DNA from: Saccoglossus kowalevskii
Taxonomy: Eukaryota; Hemichordata; Enteropneusta; Harrimaniidae
Direction of reading: 5' to 3'
Length of the DNA: 24,896 nucleotides
NCBI RefSeq assembly: GCF_000003605.2
Contig: NW_003149775.1
Location: 150,835 to 175,730, forward strand
Shown here: one piece after another, positions 10,033 to 20,183 of the stretch
Position numbering within the stretch: the first letter of the stretch is position 1
How the letters are laid out: the number at the start of each line of letters is the position of its first letter
The notes under the pieces: model-generated
What the model was told of the DNA's origin: nothing
Databases searched by the model: none
What the model saw: only the letters and a program-made list of their open reading frames with translations
Translations under genes and position numbers: made by a program

Positions 10033-10223
10033 CACGTTTCGGTTTTCATTTAACAGCAAGTGGCAATGATCAATACGCCGTCTGTCTTTACTATTTAGAC
10101 TTTTATGCAGCTTATTCCGGATCTTGTTGATGTCATTGTGGGTTATTTCCGGCTCACATAATTGCATAATACTATGCTTACCACCCATGCTTATAACTAT
10201 GACTTGAGAAGTACACTCACTCA
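10033..10223 (-). CDS. Exon 2 of a novel modular secreted protein (beta motif 1 plus helical module 1)
   Basis: The acceptor TATTTTCAG precedes 10223 and a donor AACGTG|GTTAGT follows 10033. The exon starts in phase 1 and ends in phase 0, with 63 full codons. It opens SECTSQ, then VIVISMGGKHSIMQLC, the first beta motif, and continues with the helical module INKIRNKLHKSLNSKDRRR...NENRNV that matches exon 4. Three Cys are present. The same phases as exon 4 support ancestral duplication of an exon pair. An apparent upstream N-terminus (LVLLFSV) is intron sequence starting at TTG, so I prefer the spliced start. Confidence 0.6.
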
Positions 10224-10245
10224 CTGAAAATAATAATACTAGCAA

Positions 10246-12655
10246 TGTAACGTAAATAACGAATCAAAGGAGTTGTGACTTTTAAGTCATCATTTCTTTA
10301 GTTGTCATCATTCAACCAAGGAAACGATCAGTTACTTCAACCTTGGGGATGCTAAATACATTATTATTGGTGTAAAAATATGATGACCAGCCTTGTTTAA
10401 AGAAGGACGACACACCCAAACATTTTTTGTAAGGAATGACACCCCGTCCCAAGTCAAGTTCGGCGACTATAACGCTTTAAAGTTGCATTCTTAATTTGTT
10501 AACACGATAAGGGTATTGGGATGTATATAGTTCGTGAGATATCTTATGGAGTGATTACAAGTCAATACGAAGTAGATTTCCGTTGTATTATTTGTCCTAC
10601 CATTACTGTCAAGATAAAACTGAATCTATGTAATGATTTTGCTATATTTGCAATCCATGTTGTATGTATTGAGTTGTTAGGCAAATAGAACAGTTTGATA
10701 AGTAGTGGCTGGTTGAAGGGTGAACGAGTAGTGCGCATTAGATTGGGTCGAACTTGTATGTATGTTCCTGGCATGTTAAAAAGGCAAGCCAGTTAACCAA
10801 ATATTCGATGGGTCGATGAGACTGACTCCTGGTAAAGCTATTACATCGATCATGGTAAGAATTTCATGACTGTGTTGGCAAAATAGCTGCGTGGAAATGG
10901 TGGGAACATTGAGGCCGTTACCAATTGTTTAGTTACTAATTTTCCAAATGAACTTTCGCTACGCGAATACCGTGTATGCTGAGTTTGCAATGATGATGTT
11001 CATTGTATATTGCCACGTCTACTACAGTAATGTTATTGGAACACAGGGTTTGAATATTTAATTACGCGAGTGTCGTTATGTGACGTCTAATTTCTTGGTA
11101 AACTTGAACTATCAACTTTTCAGATAAATATTTAATTACAATCACTGTTGAATTATAGGAGGTTATTACGAGGGTAATGTAATAACCTTATTATTTTACA
11201 CCTTTTCTCCCAGGTTACATCATGGGTACGCCAGAATCCAAACTACGGGGTAGCCATGTTTGTTATTATTATTGAAGGACGCTTACTCGCGTAATCGTTC
11301 CATAGTCGCAATTCCTAATATGGTAGGATGAAAATACCCAGTGCAATACCGAACAATTGCGGCACGCTGTATCTTATGGCGTTTTGGTGACAGGTGTATA
11401 ATAATATATATTGTAAAACACATTACACACCAACATTTTGCTTGTAGCCTTCCAGTTGTTTTATCATATTCAATATATGTATTTTTCAACTGGAGATTTT
11501 GTTGGTCACTGATAATGAAGAAAATGATGGAAATAATCTTGTAAACATCACTTTGCCCTCGGTCTCGTTGCACTTTACAAGATTCTACCCACAGACAGAG
11601 AGGTTATACATTGTGATCACACATCAAGACTAACAATTAATAGCTTGCTTAATAACTAAATAAAACATGCACATCTAGTGACTTTTGATATGTAGTCTAA
11701 GTGTTTTCGGTGTATGTTATACCAAAATAAATCTTATTGTTAGAAAATATGAAAATGTGTTTTGTATATCATGATTCATGTATCAAAATCATTTTAATTT
11801 GTTAGAGATTTGTCCTCTCCAATAAAACCAAAACACTTTTCCCATTTCATAATTCAGAAATTAGGTGACCCTCCAAAGCTTTTAAAAACAGAATATCAAT
11901 GAGAACACTAGATGTTTAATACTCGGCTCACAGTTTTACTCAATTATTCTTTTTAAGCTACCATTTAGATACAAATAAGTTAAAACTCGTATGTCAAATA
12001 ATGCCGCCAACTCACAGTTGTATAACCATCAAAAATAATCAGAACAGTGTGTCGAACATGTGATTAGTACACTGAGTTGTGAAATATGCAATTTTGCCAA
12101 CATGGTAATGCCAGATATTAATAAACTTATAAACAGTATCCAGGGTAGAAATTAAAACATTAATAAAAGTGTATACCAAAATGTGATGAATCAATTGAAT
12201 GTACAGTCTTGTAAACCGTGATAAATAAGAATAACAGTACTTGTTACAATGCGAACGTAATAATTCGGACTTGTTGGTACTCAAAGTCCGATAAAACAAA
12301 AAACCATTAGGTAGTATATAATGCCCCTGTCATATCACTATTGATTGGCTCAGAGGGGTGGTACACTCAGAGAGTGGGGGGGGGGGGCAAACGCTAGGGA
12401 AAGTAGTATCTGCCAACATATAGGCAAACCCTTTTTCAGGCTGGGTGTGTTCGGAATGGAAAAAAATGCAATGCTAGCGTCCCTTATTGAAATTATAAAT
12501 ATAAAGCTTCAAATTCAAAAACAATATATTGTGTCCAAAAAAAAGCCATCATATTTTCTCTGTTTGTAAAGGTTCTTCCGGTAAATTTCCTTTTTAGTCA
12601 AAATCTATTCTACTCGGTTTTCTCGATTTGATGAAGGTTTATAATCAAGAACAAT
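10246..12655. other. Large intron, no exon recognised
   Basis: This stretch would be intron 1 of the minus-strand gene. Frames at 10562-10774, 11283-11573 and 12039-12299 (minus) show no domain, no splice logic and high Ile/Tyr/Asn content, as expected by chance. A run of 12 G lies at 12376-12387. A perfect 10 bp hairpin is at 11160-11188. Nothing else was seen. Confidence 0.45.
11160..11188. other. Hairpin with 10 bp perfect arms
   Basis: AGGTTATTAC and GTAATAACCT flank a 9-base spacer. No function can be assigned. Confidence 0.5.
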
Positions 12656-13084
12656 CCAGATTCTTCATGGCACATAGTCACACATATGTACATATAGCAT
12701 ACCCGATGTATCAGCATATTTGTGTAGTTACATTGTGATTCCCATCAATCATTTAATAGCTAAAGAAGCTCTCACACACTGATGTCGATTGTTTAAATTT
12801 TTCATAACCAGCATTCGAATGCTTGCAATCTGCTGTGACAATGTTAACGCGTGACAATGTTGCCTTTTTAATACAAGAACAGCAAGCAACGTCGTTATTT
12901 TATCTTTGGTTACAAACGACCAATTATCGCCAACAAGTCGCCAACCAACCAGACTAGACAAACAATTCAGCAACATTCAACGCCTTAGAAAACACAAACT
13001 TTATATTGTATTCGTACATTCAAAGGTCTAAGATTCAGATGTCTAGTGATGTGCCTACTGTGTGAACTACAGACTGTACTACCT

Positions 13085-13195
13085 GGCAGCAATGTCTTAC
13101 ATAAAACCTTCTCACTACCCTGGGACTAATGTATTACAGAACTTATTCTCACGACCGTAAGACGAGTGCTCTGTAGATCATTCTCTCTATCATGG
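13085..13195. repeat. Cluster of ~39 bp repeat
   Basis: About three units around CTCACTACCCTGGGACTA plus a short spacer ending in CTCTGTAGATC or TTACAGAAC. The same unit occurs in four further clusters in the window. Confidence 0.7.
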
Positions 13196-13668
13196 AGCTA
13201 GTGCCTTACGTTCGAGGAGTGATTTTTGACAACAACACGCATTACCTGCGGATATGTACGTATATATCATGCTCACTTGATGTAAATGAACACGTTTAAT
13301 TAAAGCGGAACTATCAAAGAAGTGCATTTGCCCGTGTTTAGTCAACACAACATTTTGCAATGAAGTATAAAACATATATAACAACGCTACTAATTTTAAA
13401 AATATTAACATGGTAATCATATTGATAAAATGAGTTGTTTCAGACTATTTAACCAAATATCGACAATGCTATAAAAATCCGACCAGACGGAAAAATAAAC
13501 CAAATAAGAGCAGACAATATGTTACTGTATGGTGTCTTCATTCTATGTTGTCTGTGTATCAAGTGCGGTACTCGACGATGGACACACACCAGCCTTTCTT
13601 CTTGCTAAATAGTATTGACATTATACCCACCATTTATGTAAAGTGTGAGAACTTTAACAATCACAAAC

Positions 13669-13744
13669 CTTCTTGACTAGTTTCAAGTCGTCGGACAGCT
13701 AATGTGTGACCAAGCAAGAAGCAAACGCCCATGTACGTCACCAT
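13669..13744 (-). CDS. Exon 1 of a novel modular secreted protein (signal peptide)
   Basis: The ATG at 13744-13742 (context TCCATGG) opens 25 codons plus one base and reaches the donor GAAG|GTTTGT. The peptide MVTYMGVCFLLGHTLAV followed by RRLETSQE has the short hydrophobic core of a cleavable signal peptide. The exon ends in phase 1, and exon 2 needs exactly one base, so they join as G|TG. With exons 2-5 (63, 44, 88 and 78 codons plus two split codons) the product is 300 residues. The exon lies in a segment repeated at 14.4 and 21.5 kb, where the matching exons are damaged. The weakness is the 3.4 kb intron and the lack of transcript evidence; another first exon is possible. Confidence 0.42.
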
Positions 13745-13799
13745 GGATACAAACATATATAACACTAATTGAACAAGATTGCTCATACTTTCCAAGTAC

Positions 13800-14125
13800 T
13801 TACTAGTGTAATACAATACACTCTCATTACTGGAGAACATTTTCTCACTACCCTGGGTTTAGTTTATTGCGAAACGCATTATCACTATCATGGTACGAGT
13901 ATCATAGAGAACATATTCTTAGATTGTCACTACCCTGGAACCAATGTAAAACAAGACATTGTCACTAACCTAGGATTCGTTCTTAGCAAAACACATTCTC
14001 ACTACTCTTGGATTATTGCACAGCAAAACACATCCTTACTACACTGAGATGAGTGTAATACAAGACATTCCCACTATCCTGTGACTAGTGCTCTGCAAAA
14101 AAAGCATTCTCACAACCCTGGTATC
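13800..14125. repeat. Cluster of ~39 bp repeat
   Basis: About eight diverged units with consensus ACACATTCTCACTACCCTGG, then GACTAGTGCATTGCAAA. An 11-base near-palindrome around CCCTGGG sits in each unit. Confidence 0.8.
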
Positions 14126-14129
14126 AAAC

Positions 14130-14600
14130 AACATTACAGAAGTGGATAAGGTACACTCAATTACTGCTGTATACAATATTAAAATTAATAACATACTAAA
14201 TTCACCTGGATAAAAAGAGTTGTTTTAGGCTATTTATCAACTATCGGGTGGTGATAAAAACAGTATCAACAAAACACACACTAGCTTTTCGTCTTGCCGT
14301 ATAGTATTGACATTATACCCACAGTACCATACATCGATCACTACAGCGGCATCACTATTTATGTAAATTTTGAGTCAATCACATACATTATTGACTAGTT
14401 GAACGTCTTCGAGCAGCTAGTGAAGGACCAAGTAAGAGGCTACCTGATTGGTCCAATACTAAAGAATGTACGGAAGTAAAATTTAGCAAACGTTTTCACA
14501 CGTACGTGCACCTCGGGTACAAACATTAACAATACGCATTCCATAAGACTACTCATACGTTACAGGTAATCCATAGACTCCTTGCATAAGTCGAGTGCCC
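14130..14600. repeat. Third, partial copy of the exon-1 segment
   Basis: Landmarks AGAGTTGTTTTAGGCTATTT, AGTATTGACATTATACCCAC, the ATCGATCACTACAGC block and GAGGCTAC repeat those of the other two copies in the same order. The internal part is shortened. Confidence 0.65.
14387..14460 (-). pseudogene. Relic of the signal-peptide exon (copy 3)
   Basis: The segment aligns with exon 1 (CTCTTACTTGGTC, CACTAGCTG, CAACTAGTCAA) and keeps a GTATGT donor at 14386. The equivalent start codon is gone and the frame is not open from any nearby ATG. It is not expected to code. Confidence 0.4.
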
Positions 14601-15034
14601 TCAAACACTTCCTGTTTCAGTAGGTCAGTAGGTATATAAACTCCATTAAGGTATTTGAAAGGGGTCTATACACTAGCACAATACATGTTCTCGTGCGCAT
14701 ACTCATTTTCAACCAATCAGGCGTGCCGTAACAGCAAGTATTTCCTTGATTTACCCAGAACTCTGTGCGAATCCCCCTAGATTCTGGCTGCTGGCCATTT
14801 TCCTTCATGAAATCGTCGGATATCATCAGAAAACGCGGGATTTGTGCAGTTTTGAATAAATCCAAGATTATGAACAATGGTTATTAACGTAACACCTGAT
14901 CCCCTCTAAAATTTTTGTTTCACATTTTAAGGTAAGAAATCGAAATTTGAAACCGACAGGGTGTCGATTTACTAGGTGCCATGTGTCACAATTTTTTTAT
15001 TTATATACGTATAGCGGATGATTTATTTTTTAAA
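14600..15034. other. No assigned feature
   Basis: The minus-strand frame at 14617-14877 (86 residues) shows no domain. The end of the retrotransposon wreck at 15035 is followed on its strand by AATAAA-like A-rich sequence. No LTR was recognised. Confidence 0.4.
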
Positions 15035-15739
15035 TTAGTATTTATTGATTTTCAGCCCCCAAGTGACTGTGGTTTGCTGTAGGCGGCTCCGCTTACACGG
15101 AGACATGTATCTTCGTTGCTGTTGATTGTGGACCGCTGTGACAATCAAGGCAGTATTACTTGGAAATAGAATTGAATATTTGGTTGTGTATTCCAATCGC
15201 GAATTATGTAGTCGTCCACCTACTCGGATAAGTTTATCTTCACCAAGAAACAACTTGAACTGTTTACAACGTGAACCGTGTTTATTTTCAGTGTTTTGCA
15301 GCGGGGATAGTAAGTCTGTGTATACATAACGTTGCACATCTCGAAGCCACGTGGTCTCTGCCTTGTTTACTTCGTCAGCGGAAACAGCGGTTTGACGTGA
15401 AGTAACTCGGCGTTTAAGAATATCCACAAAACGTAATATATACGAAGTCACAGGTGGTAATTTGTCATAATTTTTGTAGCGACTAATGTCAATAATGCGA
15501 TGTATACCTGTCGAAGCGTTGACCTGGGTTGCGCACTCGTTATCAATGGAAACGGGGTTGTCGACCATTCTGTTGACTTCTTGCGTGCACGTCGAAGGCG
15601 CGGGAGAAGTAAACAGTGGTTCGATGTTTACTTTCAGGGCATCGGCGAGGTGATTGACAGTAACGGAACGTTTATCAACAAATAAATCACACATGGGCCA
15701 ATTCTCGATTCTTGATAACCATGATGGGTCTTCATTCAA
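15035..15739 (-). pseudogene. BEL/Pao integrase N-terminal region (truncated)
   Basis: The longest open stretch in the element, 234 codons. It begins NEDPSWLSRIENWP, the start of the RNase H-integrase connector, followed by YILRFVDILKRRV, KAETTWLRDVQ and the hallmark GGRLHNSRLEYTTKYSILFP with a following TAVHNQQ zinc-finger His. After about residue 205 the sequence stops resembling the family and ends LKINKY. The catalytic DDE core that should follow is missing. GPSWL-like codons are duplicated just upstream (near 15720-15750), marking a small rearrangement. Confidence 0.85.
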
Positions 15740-15885
15740 TCATGATGGGCCTTGATAATAGAAGCGCTGGATGTCAATTGTCTTGCACGAGGATGACCTA
15801 AAATTCACGATTGTGATTCAGAGAGATATATGGCCGGTTCCACATGTGGAGCAGGATGTGCACACTCTTTTCGAAACACCTGACA

Positions 15886-16290
15886 TCACCCTTGGCTTGT
15901 GCCTTGCTGTCCATATATCTCTGGCCCATCTCTCTCACCGATTTGACAGTGTGTTGTTTTGTTTGTGTGTCCCCTGTGTGTTCTTGGATTTGTAAATATT
16001 GCCTTTTGACATTGATTGTTTGGCTTATAGTTGGGTATTGTTGCTTGGTTTTTCCATAGCGTAGAATTTCGTAAGGCTGTAGGCATAATGTCTCTCGTTA
16101 GCAGATCGGCGGGGTTGTCACTCGTTCGGACGTGGCGATACTGCTGGGTAAATGTGTTGGTTTTTTGGTGCGATTACGTGTAAAGACATCTGGATTTCCA
16201 CTGTCATCAATCCAATGTAGTTAGGACGATTTGTGAGTCACTCCACACGAAATGTTTATTTTGCAGATTGCTCACAGATGCCGCGGCCTT
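15886..16290 (-). pseudogene. BEL/Pao RNase H fragment
   Basis: Two in-order pieces are recognisable: HFVWSDSQIVL near 16245, then YRHVRTSDNPADLLTR and DIMPTALRNSTLW near 16145-16050. Stops and frame changes separate them. The segment left of about 16020 has no family similarity and carries facing AGAGATATATGG and CCATATATCTCT motifs (15821 and 15921), so it may be a further small insertion. Confidence 0.75.
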
Positions 16291-16314
16291 TTTTTGACTG
16301 TGAGGGCGAATAAT

Positions 16315-16600
16315 TTATGTGTATGTCAACAAACCGAGGGTCGAATGTTTCTTGGGGGGTCCGGGGGCATGCTCCCTCGGGACAATTTTGAAATCTATAC
16401 CCTCTGAAACGCTGTTTCCTGCATTCTGGGGAGCAAATTTAGATGGTACACTTAGGTATATTTCTCTTACGTTTTCTGGAGATGGATATTTCACCTTATT
16501 TTTTGTTGGGGCGACAGCCCCCCACGGTGCCGCCTCCACTGGCTCAATACCAACGAATTTACCCAAACTCGTGGCAACCAACAAGGTCATCTCGTAGCCC
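16315..16600. repeat. GC-richer insert open on both strands, inside the retrotransposon
   Basis: Between RT and RNase H lies about 280 bp that does not translate into BEL/Pao sequence. Both strands are open: 92 codons plus (LGGPGACSLGTILKSIP...), 91 codons minus, and 81 codons in a third frame. The base composition differs from the surroundings. I take it as a dispersed repeat inserted into the element; its borders and family are not known. Confidence 0.4.
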
Positions 16601-17294
16601 GAGGTTGTTTATTTCTTTATCGTTGGATCGCCAGGAACGTAAATTAAATCCTCAGTGGCTTTGTTATAATAGGGAGTGGCGGCTTTAGTTGAATTACAAC
16701 CGATGACGACGTCACGACGTATATGTTGTGTTGAAGATCACAGCGGTGGCACTGTCATTATGATTGATCATCAAAGTTTTGATAGCCGCATTCAGCCTGA
16801 GGATAAATGGGCTACACGTATCGCCAAATAAAACTGATGTGAATTGGTACGTAATGAATGGGCTATTTATTTCTATCGGATCGGATAGCCACAGGAAGTT
16901 AATATATTTTTTATCATCTTTGACGAGTCTGATCTATAGGAACGCCTTCTGAATATCGCTGACGGGTGCGACTGGGTTTGCGCCGAAATCACAGAAGTAT
17001 GGCGGTGAGATCATTAAGAAACGGAGGGCCGGTATCCAGACACCTATTCAATGAAGGGAAATCGTTTCCCAGTTTTGCCGAACAGTCACAAACGATGCAT
17101 ATCGGAGAGGACGCGGATACGGGGCATTCAACTGCTCGATGTGGTAGGCAATGTCCTTTGTTTACATCATCTACTTGTACTGGTTCAATGGAATTCTTCA
17201 ACTTACTCGGCTGGTCTTGAATCACTTTGTGGTACGCTGCCAACTCGTTGCTTGGCAACTGTCCAACCATGCGTCGAGTGCGCGCCTTGGACAT
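16600..17294 (-). pseudogene. BEL/Pao reverse transcriptase (broken)
   Basis: The order of motifs is YHKVIQDQ, CLPHRAVECPV, PICIVCDCSAKLGND, the palm motif A region SDIQKAFL, and INFLWLSDP. The YVDD box lies at 16706-16722, and the C-terminal GFNLRSWRSNDKE motif near 16655-16605. Breaks: TGA at 16991-16989, a frame change just after it, TAG at 16936-16934, and a one-base frame break inside the catalytic box. Enzyme activity is excluded. Confidence 0.85.
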
Positions 17295-17619
17295 CTAGTA
17301 GGTTGTTGGAAAGTGGCTCATGATTAGTTTTCAACGGTAGATGAGCAATTTTCCACGGTAGTTGAGCGACCACTCTTTCATCTTCTTTTTGTAGGCAATT
17401 TTCAGAATATTGCTGAAATTGTTCATTTGCGGTAGGCTTCGTCGTGGGCTGGTTTATCACATGTATTCCTACCGTTTCTAGATCCCAGTTGGAGTTGATC
17501 GAAGTGTTCAGGCTTTCTGCAATCGTTTGCACGGGGATGTTAAATGTCTGAACGATGATAATAGACCGTAGACCGCCGCATACAGGCCCGGAAAGTAGAA
17601 ACCCAAAAGCGGAAATCAT
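17203..17619 (-). pseudogene. BEL/Pao protease-RT connector
   Basis: The 138-codon open stretch starts at FGFLLSGPVCGG, continues WDLETVGI and ERVVAQLPWK, typical of the region between protease and RT, and runs out of frame at its end, where the RT reading starts in another frame (from 17294). Family placement follows from order and motifs. Confidence 0.75.
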
Positions 17620-17664
17620 GACAGTAGGTCTAGGAGCCCGAATAATTCTGTTGCCAATAAAATC

Positions 17665-18100
17665 TCAGTAGCGATTTGCACCAATTAAAATGTCAACATT
17701 CATAGATGTGGCGTTTGATACTGGTTGTGCAAGGCGTAATTTTGCTAAATGCGGTAGGTTAGCAATGTCAGCTGGAATGTCATTAGCAAGGCAATTGAAT
17801 ATTTCTCTGACTGATAACACATTCAAGGGTACGGTATCTCCGTAGCGCGTATTCAAATTCACGGTGGTGTTGTTGACTTCTTGAAAAATAGAATTGGGAT
17901 TGTCGAACGACTTTACTGTCAATGGTTCAGTACCGTGCACTCTGGCGTTTAATTTGGCTGAAAATTCACGCGTTATGAAGGATCGATCCGCGCCTTCATC
18001 GAATAAAACAGTTGCTTGTAGTTTTCTTCCCCTGTATGATGTCGGAATAACTGCAATTTTCAACAATACACGTTTAACTGGGGATTCAGATATTGGACCC
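17665..18100 (-). pseudogene. BEL/Pao aspartic protease domain (DUF1758-like)
   Basis: The frame reads LLKIAVIPTSYRGRKLQA, then LFDEGADRSFITREFSAKL, with the DxG active-site loop in the DEG form seen in this family, and ends VDILIGANRY. This is the retropepsin-like domain that releases the polyprotein parts. It is one of the least damaged pieces. A stop follows at 17665 and the reading continues in another frame to the connector. Confidence 0.8.
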
Positions 18101-18189
18101 TCTTAATTACGGGCTTTTAGGTTTCTGACTAGCGTGCATAAAGTTGACGCTGACAGAGGTAGATGGAGGTTCGAAATGAGGGGCGTTCT

Positions 18190-18520
18190 CGGTAGATTGT
18201 CCATTGCTTTGCTTGTGGTAGTGGATGACGTCTATTGCAAATACGGCTGTTAAATTTTGATTGACATTGGGAAACGGTGTGTTTTCTAAGGCAATGAAGC
18301 AGAGCTGAGTACGTTTGACAATGACAACGTTGCAAAGATAGATCGAGTTCCTTTTTGAGGTACGTTTTTTTTACGGTGATTGCTCTTCGGGCTGCATCGT
18401 CGTCTTCCCTGGCGTCGTAACTATTATTGCAGTTTCGAGTGGGTGTAATACCCTTAGTAAGAAAGCTCTTTCTTCGTTTCTTTTGTTCGTGAGGTCGGTG
18501 ATCGACGGTTTGGGCGCCAT
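18190..18520 (-). pseudogene. BEL/Pao gag remnant (start and zinc knuckle only)
   Basis: The ATG at 18520-18518 opens MAPKPSITDLTNKRNEERAF. After a frame change, AARRAITVKKTYLKKELD follows and leads within about 15 codons to the Cys/His knuckle HCLRKHTVSQC...RICNRRHP. Most of gag, several hundred residues in intact relatives, is missing between these, so a large internal deletion occurred near 18330. Confidence 0.65.
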
Positions 18521-19265
18521 AACTTCATGTGCATGGAAGCATGGGAAGAAACAGTGTGTATTGTGATAACTGTCATGAAGGTGATTGACAGGTCATACTT
18601 GTTTCAACTCTGGAAGGACAGTGGGTTCTACCAGGTGTGCTTGTAATTTACATAACAAAGGGTGTTTACAACGTTGGAAGGAGAATTGGAATCTACTAGG
18701 TGTGCTGTTATTTGAATAACAAAGGATGTTTATGATCTACTGAGTTGCCTACGTGACACAGCTGCTAGCAAGATTACATTCTGATTGGCTTATGTGGAAA
18801 CCCAGGTGGTATCACTGCCTATAAATTGGTCAGACTCCGGACAGTTTGGGTCGATCATTTCAATTTGGTGTCAGTCACTTCAACTTGCTTTCCTGTGTGT
18901 TCTGCTACGATACGATATTACAGGCTACAACCATCATTCTGTGAGACTTGTATGAACTGGTCTGCGATCTCCTGCTTTCAGCGGTGCCCTCCAGAATACC
19001 AGCGTTCCTCTGCAAGCAGGACTCCTGTATTTCTCCGTTGTTGTGTTCCAGAAGCCATTGACTGTCGTTCAATAATACATCCTGGAACTGTGAGTTATCA
19101 CCAATTCACTCTTCCCTAAGCATTCTCATATTTTAGTGATTTTATTCATTGTATTTTTCTGTGCTTTATTTCTTGTAATTATTTTGAGATCTTTTTACTG
19201 GCAACCCTTGACCAGTGATGAAATCAACAATCACATTTGGTCAACTAGAAATTTCCTGTCCCTTC
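18521..19265. other. Non-coding, possible LTR or promoter remnant
   Basis: A two-copy degenerate tandem repeat (about 65 bp) lies at 18603-18671 and 18672-18735, sharing TGGAAGGA, CTA(C)AGGTGTGCT and ATAACAAAG. A TATAAA at 18820 is followed by TCAGACT, giving a plus-strand core-promoter look. Further on are T-rich stretches and ACTGGCAACCCTTGACCAG at about 19198, slightly like a primer-binding site. None of this suffices to define an LTR. Confidence 0.3.
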
Positions 19266-19289
19266 CAATACTGAGTCTTTTAAATTTAG

Positions 19290-19580
19290 TGCATTGTAAA
19301 ACAAATGCTCACATCCCTTGGACTCAAAACACATTCACAAAACCCTGGTACTACGGCATTGCCAAACACAACCCTGGGATTAGCGCATTGCAAAAACACA
19401 TGCCCGAATCCCTAGACTAGAGCGATGGAAACACATTCTTGATACCATGGGACTAGTGAATTAATGTCTCACAATGCTGTAACTAGTGCATTGTAAACAC
19501 ATTCTCACAAGCCAGGAATTAGAGCGATGCAAGGCACATTCTCACTACCCTGGGACTAGTGCATTGCAAACACACACACA
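19290..19580. repeat. Cluster of ~39 bp repeat
   Basis: About seven units including CTCACTACCCTGGGACTAGT at 19541, ending in a short CA/TA microsatellite (19571-19590). Confidence 0.8.
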
Positions 19581-19914
19581 TATATATATAGCATATCCAA
19601 GGTATCAGCATATTTGTGTTGTTACATTGTGAATCCCATCAATCATTTAATAAGCTGTCACACACTGACGTTGATTGTTTACATTTTTGATAACCAGCAT
19701 TCGAATGCTTGGTAACTAATGTCCCCACCGATCAACACTAGTCTACAATCTGCTGTGACAATGTTACGCGTAAGTTGCCAGAGACTAGACATTCAATTCA
19801 TCAACATTCAAAGCTTTAGTAAACACAAACTTTATATTGTATTCTTACAAAGACCGAAGATTCTTGTGATGTGCCTACTGTATGAAAAACAGACTGTATT
19901 ACATGAAACCAATA

Positions 19915-20045
19915 TCTCACAGACACATTCTCACTGCCCTGGGACTAGTGTCTTACGGAACACATTCTCACTACCCAGAAACGAGTGCTCTGTAGATCAT
20001 TCTCTCTATCATAGGATCAGTGCCTTACGTCCCAGGAGTGAGTTT
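19915..20045. repeat. Cluster of ~39 bp repeat
   Basis: Three units, positionally equivalent to the cluster at 13085-13195 of copy 1, including CTCACTGCCCTGGGACTAGT. Confidence 0.7.
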
Positions 20046-20183
20046 GGACAACAACACGTATTACCTGCGAACATGTACGTATATATTATGCTCACTTGAT
20101 GTAAATGAACACGTTCAATTAAAGCAGAACTGTTTCGGAATAAATTTCTATCAAACATGTATATGTCATAGTATTTTATGTTG

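Larger units (their letters stand above)
12660..14130. repeat. Segmental duplication, copy 1 (uninterrupted)
   Basis: This ~1.5 kb segment aligns in order with 19565-22130 on the same strand. Shared landmarks are TATCAGCATATTTGTGT, GATAACCAGCATTCGAATGC, CACTTGATGTAAATGAACACG, AAAATGAGTTGTTTCAGA and GTACGTCACCATGGA. It includes two clusters of the ~39 bp repeat and the putative signal-peptide exon at 13669-13744. The copies differ by many substitutions and small indels, so the duplication is not recent. Confidence 0.85.
15035..18520 (-). mobile_element. Decayed BEL/Pao retrotransposon, internal region only
   Basis: Fragments in the correct minus-strand order gag, protease, reverse transcriptase, RNase H and integrase zinc-binding region identify a BEL/Pao element. 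The total is about 3.5 kb, against more than 5 kb for an intact internal region. It has stops, frameshifts and internal deletions, a foreign insert at about 16.3-16.6 kb, and no integrase catalytic core. No LTR pair was recognised at either end. It cannot move by itself. Confidence 0.9.

Noticed and set aside
9946-10245. A 99-residue continuous minus-strand gene beginning LVLLFSVSEC
   Set aside because: The frame starts at TTG, and AG and GT splice borders inside it fit the exon series better than a single open frame.
11283-11573. Overlapping frames on both strands, 96 and 67 residues
   Set aside because: No recognisable motif and unusual Ile/Tyr content typical of AT-rich chance frames.
12376-12387. 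Run of 12 G as a G-quadruplex regulator
   Set aside because: A single homopolymer run without promoter or exon nearby; no support for a function.
13800-14125. CRISPR array because of ~39 bp regularly spaced repeats
   Set aside because: The units are diverged and contiguous, without unique spacers, in animal DNA.
14617-14877. Minus-strand 86-residue frame
   Set aside because: No domain, no splice logic and no similarity between frames or neighbours; consistent with chance.
18820-19220. LTR of the BEL/Pao element with TATA box and primer site
   Set aside because: The TATA-initiator orientation is opposite to the element and no second LTR copy was found.
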